Shown here one piece after another: positions 1-7,475 of a DNA stretch of 64,000 bases. A program made the position numbers and the translations under genes. Origin of the DNA: DASZHJ01 sp035541215 (lineage in GTDB: Bacteria > Pseudomonadota > Alphaproteobacteria > ATCC43930 > CGMCC-115725); contig DATKNV010000044.1 in NCBI GenBank assembly GCA_035541215.1, positions 1 to 64,000 of the forward strand. The letters are read 5' to 3'. Positions within the stretch are counted from its first letter, which is position 1. Each line of letters starts with the position of its first letter. Below the pieces are notes generated by a model. That model was not told the DNA's origin. It worked only from the letters and a program-made list of their open reading frames with translations, and did not search any database.

Positions 1-1362
1 CCCCGACTGCCGGAAAAGCCGCATCGTCGGATACCAGGGGCTGTCCTCGCGTCCCAAAAGCCAGCGCCAGTCCGGAACCAGCGGCAGCAGAACCCACACC
101 GGCTTCCCCAACGCTCCCGCCAAATGCGCAACCGAAGTGTCGATCGTGATCACGAGGTCGAGCCCCTCGATCGCTCCCGCAGTCTCGGAGAAGCTCGAGA
201 GATGCGAAGAGATGTCGGCAATCCCAGAGCTCGCGGCGAAATCCGCGCGATCAATCTCGGGGAGCTCCTTTTGCAAGGGGACGAGCGTTGCGCCGGGTAT
301 CGCCGCGAGCGGCGTTGCGTCGCGCCAGCGCATCGAGCGCCGCGCATTATGCGGCGGAGCAGTCCGCCCCGCCCAGACGATGCCCACACGGAGCGTCCCC
401 GGCGCGAGCAAGGCCGCGAGACGCTCGGCCCAGCGCCGCGCCACCGCAGGATCGACGCGAAAATAGGGCGTCTCGGCGGGGATCGTCGCGAGCTCCACGC
501 CGAATATTCCGGGCAGGCTCGAGAACGGGCTCTGCATCTCAAAGCTCGGCAGATCCTCCCAGCGCGTCACACGGGTCCCGGCCCCCGGCACCGTCGCGAT
601 CAGCGCCTCGAGCTCCGCGCTGCAGCCGACGATCACCTCGCGGCAGCGCTCGGCCACCTTGGGAATGAAGCGGGCGAATTGGATGGTGTCGCCGTAGCCT
701 TGATCGCCGATGAGGAGGATCTTGCCGCGCGGCAGGCGCATGCCGTTCCAGCGCGGCGCGGAGAATTTCGGCAGCGCGCCGCGCGTGTGCGGCAACCGGT
801 AGCGCCACTCGGCCTCGCTCCATCCCGGGCGGAATTCGCCGCGCAGCAGCAGGAGATGGCCGAGCTCCATGTGCGCCGCGGCGAATTCGGGATCGATCGA
901 GATGGCGCGGATGAACCACTCTGCGGCGTCCTCGAGCTCGCCGCGCTCGACGCAGGTGAGCCCGAGCGCGAAGGCCGGCGCGGGCGAGCGCGGCTGCGCC
1001 GCGAAGGCGAGACGGCCCGCCGCTATCGCCTCGTCCAGACGCCCCGCCTGGCGGTAGAGCTGCGCGAGCTGGGTGCGGCAATCCGGAGGAGCGCCTTCCC
1101 GGCGCAGCGCGCGCTCGAACGATTCGATCGCGCTCTCGATCTCGCCGCTACGGACCGCCACGATACCGAGCAGCCGCAGCAGCAGCGGCTGCTCGGGAAA
1201 GCGGCCAAGCGCCTCAATGCAGACCCGCCTTGCCTCGGCAAGACGGCCGGCCTGCGCCAAATCGCCGGCGCGCTCCAGCGTCTCCCGCAGCAGCTCGTCA
1301 CGGCCGCCGCCGGGAAGCATCTCTTCCGTCGATGCGCCGAGCGCGCCGCCGATACCGGTCAT
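1..1362 (-). CDS. TPR-repeat glycosyltransferase-9-like protein (3' end outside window)
   Basis: An open frame runs from an ATG at 1362 to the window edge, giving 454 residues with no stop, so the C-terminus is missing. Residues about 15-150 read as tetratricopeptide repeats (pairs of amphipathic helices rich in Leu/Ala with LGR and FPEQP turns). From about residue 205 the protein resembles ADP-heptose:LPS heptosyltransferase-like domains: KILLIGDQGYGDTIQFAR near 213-230 and LVITIDTSVAHLAGALGKP near 402-420, the usual nucleotide-sugar-side motif. Such TPR-GT9-like proteins are common in Alphaproteobacteria and are presumed to act in the cytoplasm in glycan or flagellin modification. It is divergent from the adenylate-forming ligase at 1522 and shows no obvious link with it. 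The family call is good. The acceptor and donor are unknown. Confidence 0.8.
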   Translation of the reverse strand, partial: MTGIGGALGASTEEMLPGGGRDELLRETLERAGDLAQAGRLAEARRVCIEALGRFPEQPLLLRLLGIVAVRSGEIESAIESFERALRREGAPPDCRTQLAQLYRQAGRLDEAIAAGRLAFAAQPRSPAPAFALGLTCVERGELEDAAEWFIRAISIDPEFAAAHMELGHLLLLRGEFRPGWSEAEWRYRLPHTRGALPKFSAPRWNGMRLPRGKILLIGDQGYGDTIQFARFIPKVAERCREVIVGCSAELEALIATVPGAGTRVTRWEDLPSFEMQSPFSSLPGIFGVELATIPAETPYFRVDPAVARRWAERLAALLAPGTLRVGIVWAGRTAPPHNARRSMRWRDATPLAAIPGATLVPLQKELPEIDRADFAASSGIADISSHLSSFSETAGAIEGLDLVITIDTSVAHLAGALGKPVWVLLPLVPDWRWLLGREDSPWYPTMRLFRQSG

Positions 1363-1521
1363 TGCGCCCGCACCATACCGAGCGGAGGCGCCCGGTGTCA
1401 TCGCTCTTTCGGGCGATAGCGAGGCCGCCCGCGGTTACAGCCGAACGGCACGCCTTTGCTTGCGCCGCGCCTCCCTTTGCCGCTAGTTCTGTGCTCCGCC
1501 GCTCCAGTACGGGATGAAGCA

Positions 1522-3066
1522 ATGCAGCCTTCATGGTCGAACATCAGCGACGCAATCTTTCATTACGCCAGCGAACGGCCGGAGGCGGTGGCGATCGTCG
1601 AAGGGAGGGAGACGATCGACTATCGCGAGCTCGCGCGTCTGGTCGGGAATGCCAGCGTCTATCTGCGCGACCTCGGCATCAATCCCGGCGACCGCGTCGC
1701 CGCGTGCCTCACCAACAGCGCCGATCATCTGATCCTCTCCTTCGCGGCGATGCGGATCGGCGCCGCGCTCATCGAGATATCCCCGCACGCGAGCCAGCCG
1801 GACCGGGAGGCGATGGTCCGGAAATACGGGATCAGCACCTTCTTCTCCGAGCCCGACGCCCCCGTGGTCGGCGCCACCAAGAGCCTTTGGCTGGACATCG
1901 GCTGGCGGGAGCAGATCGCGCGTAAGGACGGCGACTGGCGTTGCCCCGACGGGGAGAAGGAGCCCTACGTCATCCTGCTGAGCTCCGGCAGCACCGGCGT
2001 GCCGAAGGGCATGGTCACGACGCATCGCCAGTATCTCGCGAGATATCTCGCCGCCGCCGAGCTCTTCAGGGAATCCGAGATCGTGTCGCCGGATCGCCCG
2101 GCAAATTTGCTGCTCACCGCGGAGATGAATTTTACCGGCTTTCTCATCTTCGTGCTGTTCCAGGTCTTCGCGGGCGGTACCGTCATTGTCCTCCCGCGTT
2201 ACGTCTGGACCGCTGACCTCGCGCGCGCTCTCGCGGCCTGGGAAAACTCGCTTTGCGTCGTGACCCCTCTCGTGTGCCGGTCGCTCCTCGCCTATGCGCG
2301 GCAGCGCGACCTGATGTTCCCGAAGATGCGCGCGCTCATCGTCGTGGGGCAGCCGCTTTTCGCGCAGGAAAAGCGCATGGTGGCCGAGCGGATCACGCGC
2401 GAGTTATACGACGTCTACGGCAGCGCTGGCTGCGGTATCCTTTCCGCGCTCGGTCCGAAGGACATGCTGTCGCGCGGCAATACCGTCGGGCGCCTGATCC
2501 CCTTCGCCGAGGTCGAGATCGTCGATCGGCTCGGAAATAAGCTGCCGCAGGGATCGACCGGGCACCTTCGTTGCCGCGGCGCCGTGATCTCCTCGGGATT
2601 CTATAGCGAGAGCGACAGCACTTCGGGGGCCGAGGGGTTTCGCGATGGTTGGTTCTATCCCGGAGATCTCGCCGCCATCGAGGAGGGCGGATACCTCCTG
2701 TTGAAAGGACGCAGCGCCGACTTGATCGTTCGCCGCGGCATCGAGATCCAACCGGCGGAAGTCGAGGCGGTGCTCTCCGAGCACCCCTCGGTCGCGGAGG
2801 CGGCCGTCTGCGGCAGGCCTTCGCCCGCCATCGGGGAGGAAGTGGTGGCCTTGGTCGTACCACGCGGCGAGTCCCAGCACGAGGAGCTGAGCCAGCATCT
2901 GATGGGCCGCTTGCCGCAAGAAAAGCTTCCCGATCGCATCATCTATGCAAAGTCGCTGCCTAAGACCAACACGGGTAAGGTGAACCGGCAGGAGGTCAAG
3001 GCGATGGCGGCACGGCACGGCACGCGGACCACGATTGGCATGGGTTCGGCGCAATCGGTGGAGTGA
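1522..3066 (+). CDS. Adenylate-forming (AMP-dependent) ligase, tandem copy 1
   Basis: A 514-residue member of the acyl-CoA synthetase/NRPS adenylation/luciferase (ANL) superfamily, which activates a carboxylate with ATP and usually transfers it to CoA. The P-loop SSGSTGVPKG is at about 154-163, an A5-type YDVYGSAGCG follows, FYPGDL carries the ribose-binding Asp, GRSADLI is the A8 hinge, and the A10 lysine is K486 in TNTGKVNR. The start at 1522 (MQPSWSNISDAIF) is chosen because it aligns with the N-termini of the two downstream paralogues. A longer in-frame start at 1456 would add a non-conserved leader. All core motifs are intact, so it should be active, but the substrate is unknown. The next ligase begins 23 bp later, suggesting co-transcription. 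Confidence 0.85.
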   Translation: MQPSWSNISDAIFHYASERPEAVAIVEGRETIDYRELARLVGNASVYLRDLGINPGDRVAACLTNSADHLILSFAAMRIGAALIEISPHASQPDREAMVRKYGISTFFSEPDAPVVGATKSLWLDIGWREQIARKDGDWRCPDGEKEPYVILLSSGSTGVPKGMVTTHRQYLARYLAAAELFRESEIVSPDRPANLLLTAEMNFTGFLIFVLFQVFAGGTVIVLPRYVWTADLARALAAWENSLCVVTPLVCRSLLAYARQRDLMFPKMRALIVVGQPLFAQEKRMVAERITRELYDVYGSAGCGILSALGPKDMLSRGNTVGRLIPFAEVEIVDRLGNKLPQGSTGHLRCRGAVISSGFYSESDSTSGAEGFRDGWFYPGDLAAIEEGGYLLLKGRSADLIVRRGIEIQPAEVEAVLSEHPSVAEAAVCGRPSPAIGEEVVALVVPRGESQHEELSQHLMGRLPQEKLPDRIIYAKSLPKTNTGKVNRQEVKAMAARHGTRTTIGMGSAQSVE

Positions 3067-3089
3067 TCCGTCGCGATCCGCGGCGCCCC

Positions 3090-4601
3090 ATGACAGCGAT
3101 CTGGCAAAACCTGAGCGATGCGATCTTCGATCATGCCGCGAGGCGCCCGGAAGCGCCCGCGCTCATCGAGAGCGTCCGTACGCTGAAGTACGGCGAATTC
3201 GCCGCGCTCGTGGGCAAGGCGAGCGCGCACTTGCGCGACATCGGCGTGGGGCCGGGCGACCGGATCGGCATCGCGCTTACCAACAGCACCGATCATTTGA
3301 TCCTCTTCTACGCGCTGGCGCGCATCGGCGCGGCGCCGGTCGAGATTTCCCCGCAGGCGACGGAGCAGGAGCGCGAGAGGCTGGCGGAGAAATTCGGCAT
3401 TCGGCTGCTCTTCGAGGAGCCGGATGCCCGGGCCGAGCCCAGCCTGCGCACCGTCTGGCTCGACACGGGCTGGCGCGCCATGATCGCGGAGCGTAGCGGC
3501 GATTGGCGCCACGGGGGCTCCGGCGATGAGCCCTACCTCGTGGGCTTGTCGTCCGGGAGTACCGGCGTTCCGAAGGGCGTCGCCACCACGCACCGACAGC
3601 TTCTGGCCAGGTTTCGCGAGGTCCAGGAGTCCATGCGCTCGGTCGAGGCCTACTCCTCGGAAATGCCCTCGACCTCGCTTCTCCTCGCGAGTCTGAGCTT
3701 CACCGCATTCCGCAATCACGCCATCTTCGCGGTCCTCTCCGGCGGACCGCTGGTGCTCGTGCCGGAATTGCAGTGGCCGTCGGATCTGATTCGCGCGATC
3801 CGGTCCTGGGACGGGGCGCTGCTGATGGCGACTCCGGGGATGTGTCGTGCCTTCAAGGCCTTCGCGCGGGGCAAGGGCTATCTGTTCCCGCGCGTCCGCG
3901 CCATGCTATCTGCCGGGCTGCCCCTCTACGCGCACGAAAAGCGCGCGGTCATCGAGCGCGTCACACCGAATTTCTTCGAAGCCTACGGGAGCACGGCCTC
4001 GGGGAGAATTAGTCTCCTTCGCCCGGGTGAAATGCAGGCGCACGCCGAAAGCGTGGGCAGGATATCGGAGGGGATGGAGGTCGAGATAGTCGATGGGCGC
4101 GACCGTCCGCAGCCCGCGGGCACGGTCGGCCGTCTGCGTTGCCGCGGATCGACGGTGTCCAAATTCTATCTGGTCGAGAGTGACGGCACGAGGGACGATG
4201 GCTTTCGCGACGGCTGGTATTACCCCGGTGATCTCGCGAGCATCGACGAGTCTGGTTATCTCTATCTCCACGGACGCAGCTCCGACCTCATTGCGGGCGA
4301 CGGGGTCGAGTTTTTGCCGAACGAGGTCGAGGCGGTTCTGACGGCGCATGCTTCAGTCCTCGAGGGGGCCGTGGTCGGCAGAGCCGCGCGCGATGGTCGA
4401 GAGGAAGTCGTGGCCCTGGTCGTCACCCGCGGCGCGCCCGAGCACGAATCGCTCGCCGCGCACCTAGCGCGCCACCTGCCGGCCGCGAAGCGGCCGAGAC
4501 AGATCATTTACGCGAAGGCGCTGCCGCGCACGCCGAACGGCAAGATAGACCGCATCGCCGTCAAGCGGATCGCGGTCCGGCACGCCGACCCGGTCCAATG
4601 A
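3090..4601 (+). CDS. Adenylate-forming (AMP-dependent) ligase, tandem copy 2
   Basis: A 503-residue ANL-superfamily ligase closely similar to the one before it (opening WQNLSDAIFDHAARRPEAPA). The P-loop SSGSTGVPKG is at 154-163, the A5 region is FEAYGSTASG, YYPGDL holds the adenylate-binding Asp, GRSSDLI is the hinge and K485 in TPNGKIDR is the A10 lysine. The ATG at 3090 is preferred by alignment to its paralogues. A GTG at 3063 overlapping the previous stop (GTGA) is an alternative that would add nine residues. Intact motifs predict acyl-AMP/acyl-CoA formation. No acyl-CoA dehydrogenase or thiolase sits nearby, so the pathway is not evident. Confidence 0.85.
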   Translation: MTAIWQNLSDAIFDHAARRPEAPALIESVRTLKYGEFAALVGKASAHLRDIGVGPGDRIGIALTNSTDHLILFYALARIGAAPVEISPQATEQERERLAEKFGIRLLFEEPDARAEPSLRTVWLDTGWRAMIAERSGDWRHGGSGDEPYLVGLSSGSTGVPKGVATTHRQLLARFREVQESMRSVEAYSSEMPSTSLLLASLSFTAFRNHAIFAVLSGGPLVLVPELQWPSDLIRAIRSWDGALLMATPGMCRAFKAFARGKGYLFPRVRAMLSAGLPLYAHEKRAVIERVTPNFFEAYGSTASGRISLLRPGEMQAHAESVGRISEGMEVEIVDGRDRPQPAGTVGRLRCRGSTVSKFYLVESDGTRDDGFRDGWYYPGDLASIDESGYLYLHGRSSDLIAGDGVEFLPNEVEAVLTAHASVLEGAVVGRAARDGREEVVALVVTRGAPEHESLAAHLARHLPAAKRPRQIIYAKALPRTPNGKIDRIAVKRIAVRHADPVQ

Positions 4602-4801
4602 ATTGCGAGCCCGCGCGCCGGGAGTTGGCATCGCACGATCGTCTCGGCTCCACGGATGCATGACGCGTCTTCACGCGCGGTCACGGCCGAAAGGATCGCT
4701 TGCGCCCGGCCATCGGGTAGACTACGAGGGCGAGTATCGCGCTCTTGGGCAGGCGGAGAGATGCGCGCTCTCCGGGATTGGACGTTGGGCGGGGCCTGCG
4801 A

Positions 4802-5812
4802 ATGAGGAAGAAAATTCGATCATTCGCCGTTTCGGCCGTCACAACGGCCATCCTCGCGCTCGCGCTCTCCAGCGGTCCCGCGCGCGCCGAGGGCAAGAAG
4901 CTCGTCTTCGGCCTGCCTCCGATCTTCGCCTCGACCATGGCGGTCGTCGCGGACCGCGAGGGCTTTTTCAAGAAGCACGGCGTCGACGTCGAGGTGAAGT
5001 TCTTCGACGCGAGCGCGCCGCGCTCGGCGGCGCTCGTCTCCGGCGACATCGATTTCAACCTCGCCTCGACGCCCATCACCGTCCGGCAGGTCTCCAACGC
5101 CGACGTCGATCTCGTGGCGCTCTACGGAATGCCCTATGGCGACTTCCTCATCGGCTCGACCGATCCCGCGCTCGCCACTTGCGCCGACTTGAAGGGGCAG
5201 CAGATCGGCGTCGACGCCGTCGGCGGGACCCGCTCGGTCGCGCTGCAGGACATGCTCGCGGCCTGCGGCATGAAGATCGACGAGGTCGAGCAGGTGGCGC
5301 TCACGGGCAACGCCAACGCCCAGGCGATGATCGCGGGGCGGATTCGCGTGGCCGTCCTCCACACCGAGGAGGTCGGCGTCATCGAGGCCAAAGGCGGGCA
5401 GCCCGTGCGCGTCGTTACGACCTTCAGCAAGGCGAAGCCCGATTCCCACTACCTCGTGGTGGTCGTGCGCCGCGACAAGCTCGAGGCGAACCGCGACGCC
5501 TATACGCGGGTGCTGGCGGGGCTGATCGACGCCGTCCGCTTCATGAACGACCCCGCGAACGCCGATCGCATCGCCGACGCGGTCTATCCGATCGGCCTCA
5601 CCGGCGCCGAGGCCAAGGCGGCGCTCCTCGGATATCTCGAGATCGGGTTCTGGCCGGTCCGCGACGACGGCCTCGATCCCGGCCGCCTCGGGGCCGCGAT
5701 CGCCGATCAGGCGAAGGAAGGCGGCATCAAGCCCGGCAAAAAGCCGGTCCCCTACGACCGCTTCGTCGATCGCAGCGTCTACCAGGCCGCGGCCGCGATG
5801 CGCGCGCCCTGA
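4802..5812 (+). CDS. ABC-type substrate-binding protein, NMT1/SsuA-like (orphan)
   Basis: A 336-residue periplasmic protein. Residues 1-29 form a Sec signal peptide (basic MRKK, hydrophobic core, ARA cleavage site). The mature part is of the NitT/TauT/SsuA-THI5 type: LVFGLPPIFASTMAVVADRE, then GFFKKHGVDVEVKFFD, then a domain-2 DLKGQQIGVDAVGGT. Proteins of this fold deliver sulfonates, nitrate, pyrimidine precursors or aromatic acids to an ABC permease. No matching permease or ATPase gene adjoins it. It lies 200 bp after one adenylate-forming ligase and 19 bp before another, so it likely shares their transcript and substrate. The start at 4802 is chosen because the signal peptide begins there; an upstream in-frame start at 4745 only adds an Arg-rich leader. 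Confidence 0.82.
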   Translation: MRKKIRSFAVSAVTTAILALALSSGPARAEGKKLVFGLPPIFASTMAVVADREGFFKKHGVDVEVKFFDASAPRSAALVSGDIDFNLASTPITVRQVSNADVDLVALYGMPYGDFLIGSTDPALATCADLKGQQIGVDAVGGTRSVALQDMLAACGMKIDEVEQVALTGNANAQAMIAGRIRVAVLHTEEVGVIEAKGGQPVRVVTTFSKAKPDSHYLVVVVRRDKLEANRDAYTRVLAGLIDAVRFMNDPANADRIADAVYPIGLTGAEAKAALLGYLEIGFWPVRDDGLDPGRLGAAIADQAKEGGIKPGKKPVPYDRFVDRSVYQAAAAMRAP

Positions 5813-5831
5813 ATCTGGGAAGACCAAGGCA

Positions 5832-7346
5832 ATGCTCGAAACGCCGTGGCAGAACGTAAGCGACGCGATCTTTCACCACGCCCGCGAGCACCCGCGGGCG
5901 CCGGCGGTCGTAGACAGCAGAGCCGCCCTCGACTACGCGGAATTCGCCGATCTCGTCGGGCGCGTGAGCCTCTATCTGCACGGCCTCGGGATCGCGCCCG
6001 GCGAGCGTGTCGCGCTCAGCCTCGGTAACAGCGTCGAGCACATGGTGCTCGCCTTCGCCACGATCCGCATGGGCGCGATCCTCGTGGACATCCCCTGGCT
6101 CTCGGGGCAAGCCGAGCGGGACCGCGTCCTCGCGATCAACCGCGTTGACACCATCTTCATCGAGCCCGATGCGCAGCCAGCGCCGGTCGCGCGCTCGATC
6201 TGGGTCGATGCGGGCTGGCGCAGCCTCGCGGCAGCGAAGCCCGGCGACTACCGGCACGAGGGCAGCATCGACGACGACTGCAACATCGGACTCAGCACCG
6301 GCACGACCGGCGCCTTCAAGGGCATCGTCAAGACCCACCGCCACCTCCTGCTGCGCTGTCACGTGCTGGCCGACCTTTACGCCGGCACCGAGATCCTGTC
6401 GGTTGAGCGTCCCGCGAATTTCCTCCTGGTGGGCACCACCGCGGGCGGCGTCTATTTTCAGCGCGCGGTCGCCCAGCTCTGCGTCGGCGGCTCGATCGTG
6501 CTGGTGCCGGGCTATCTGAGGACGCCGGACCTCATGCGCACCATCGCCGCCTGGGGCGATGCGGTGTGCTTTCTGGTGCCGGCCTTCTGCAAGAACCTCC
6601 TGGAGGCCGCGCGCCAATCGGGGCCCATGTTTCCGCGCATCCGCGCCTTGTTCGCGGGGGGACAGCCGCTCCCATTCGCCGACAAGGTCGCGATGCTCGA
6701 GCGCCTCACGCCGAATTTCTACGAGCATTACGGCAATGGCGGCTGCGGCCCCACGACCTTGCTGCGGCCCTCCGAGATGCTGCGCAAGCGCGAGAGCGTG
6801 GGCCGCGCCTCGAAGCTCCTCGAGGTCGAGGTCGTCGACGCCGAGGGCCGCCCCCTTCCGCCCGGCACCGTCGGACGCCTGCGCTGCAAAGGTCCGGCCG
6901 TGTCGACCCGCTTCTTCGATCCCTCCGACGGGGCGGGCGGCGGGGAGGCCTTCGCCGATGGCGGCTATTACCCCGGCGACATCGCCATGATGGACGCCGA
7001 GGGCTACATCTACTTCAAGGGCCGCGAGGCGACCGCGATCCGCCAAGCCGGCGGCACGGTCCCCGCGGGCGACATCGAGGCCGTGCTAGCCGCTCACTCG
7101 CTGGTGCGCGAGGCCGTCGTCGTGGGGCGCCCCGCTGCCAATGGCGGGGAAGAGGCGGTCGCCTTCGTGGTCTTGCGCGGCAAGCTCGAGCACGACGAGC
7201 TCGCGCGCCACTGCTCCGAGCGCCTGCCGCCGCAGAAGCTGCCGCGGCAGGTCTATTACCTCACGGAAATGCCGCACACCGAAGGCGGGAAAGTCGATCT
7301 CGTGCGGTTGAAAGCGATCGCCGCGGGCGGAGCCGGACGCGGCTGA
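5832..7346 (+). CDS. Adenylate-forming ligase-like protein, tandem copy 3 (divergent motifs)
   Basis: A 504-residue third paralogue of the tandem ligases (opening WQNVSDAIFHHAREHPRAPA). Its motifs are eroded: the P-loop is STGTTGAFKG at 155-164 with Phe162 in place of Pro, A5 is YEHYGNGGCG, and the A8 hinge reads GREATAI where the copies upstream have GRSADLI and GRSSDLI, so the hinge Asp is lost. The YYPGDI Asp and the A10 lysine K487 (EGGKVDL) remain. Known ANL enzymes rely on the hinge to switch from adenylation to thioester formation, so this copy may be impaired in one half-reaction or specialised. It starts 19 bp after the NMT1-type binding protein. Confidence 0.82.
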   Translation: MLETPWQNVSDAIFHHAREHPRAPAVVDSRAALDYAEFADLVGRVSLYLHGLGIAPGERVALSLGNSVEHMVLAFATIRMGAILVDIPWLSGQAERDRVLAINRVDTIFIEPDAQPAPVARSIWVDAGWRSLAAAKPGDYRHEGSIDDDCNIGLSTGTTGAFKGIVKTHRHLLLRCHVLADLYAGTEILSVERPANFLLVGTTAGGVYFQRAVAQLCVGGSIVLVPGYLRTPDLMRTIAAWGDAVCFLVPAFCKNLLEAARQSGPMFPRIRALFAGGQPLPFADKVAMLERLTPNFYEHYGNGGCGPTTLLRPSEMLRKRESVGRASKLLEVEVVDAEGRPLPPGTVGRLRCKGPAVSTRFFDPSDGAGGGEAFADGGYYPGDIAMMDAEGYIYFKGREATAIRQAGGTVPAGDIEAVLAAHSLVREAVVVGRPAANGGEEAVAFVVLRGKLEHDELARHCSERLPPQKLPRQVYYLTEMPHTEGGKVDLVRLKAIAAGGAGRG

Positions 7347-7375
7347 GAGCGCGGAAAAATCGGTTCCCGACCTTC

Positions 7376-7403
7376 TTGCCGTTGTGTTAGCGTTTTCTAC
7401 ATA
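7376..7403 (+). promoter_or_regulatory. Candidate sigma-70 promoter ahead of the peptide importer
   Basis: TTGCCG (7376-7381) and TACATA (7398-7403) are separated by 16 bp inside a locally AT-rich patch, about 70 bp upstream of the importer's first gene. The preceding gene ends at 7346, so a fresh promoter here is reasonable. This is pattern matching only. Confidence 0.35.
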
Positions 7404-7404
7404 G

Positions 7405-7421
7405 GGTCCGAAACATGGACC
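7405..7421. promoter_or_regulatory. Inverted repeat just downstream of the candidate promoter
   Basis: GGTCC (7405-7409) and GGACC (7417-7421) form perfect 5-bp arms around a 7-nt centre, immediately after the candidate -10 box. The position would suit an operator for a dimeric repressor, but short arms like these occur by chance in GC-rich DNA. Confidence 0.25.
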
Positions 7422-7475
7422 GTGCCGCATTGAAAAGCGGATAGCTTACAAACCAGACATAAATGGGGGCGTCAC

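Noticed and set aside
124..1419. Plus-strand open frame of 431 codons at the left edge
   Set aside because: It is antisense to the TPR/glycosyltransferase gene and consists of low-complexity Arg/Ala/Glu sequence with no domain, while the opposite strand reads as a clear family.
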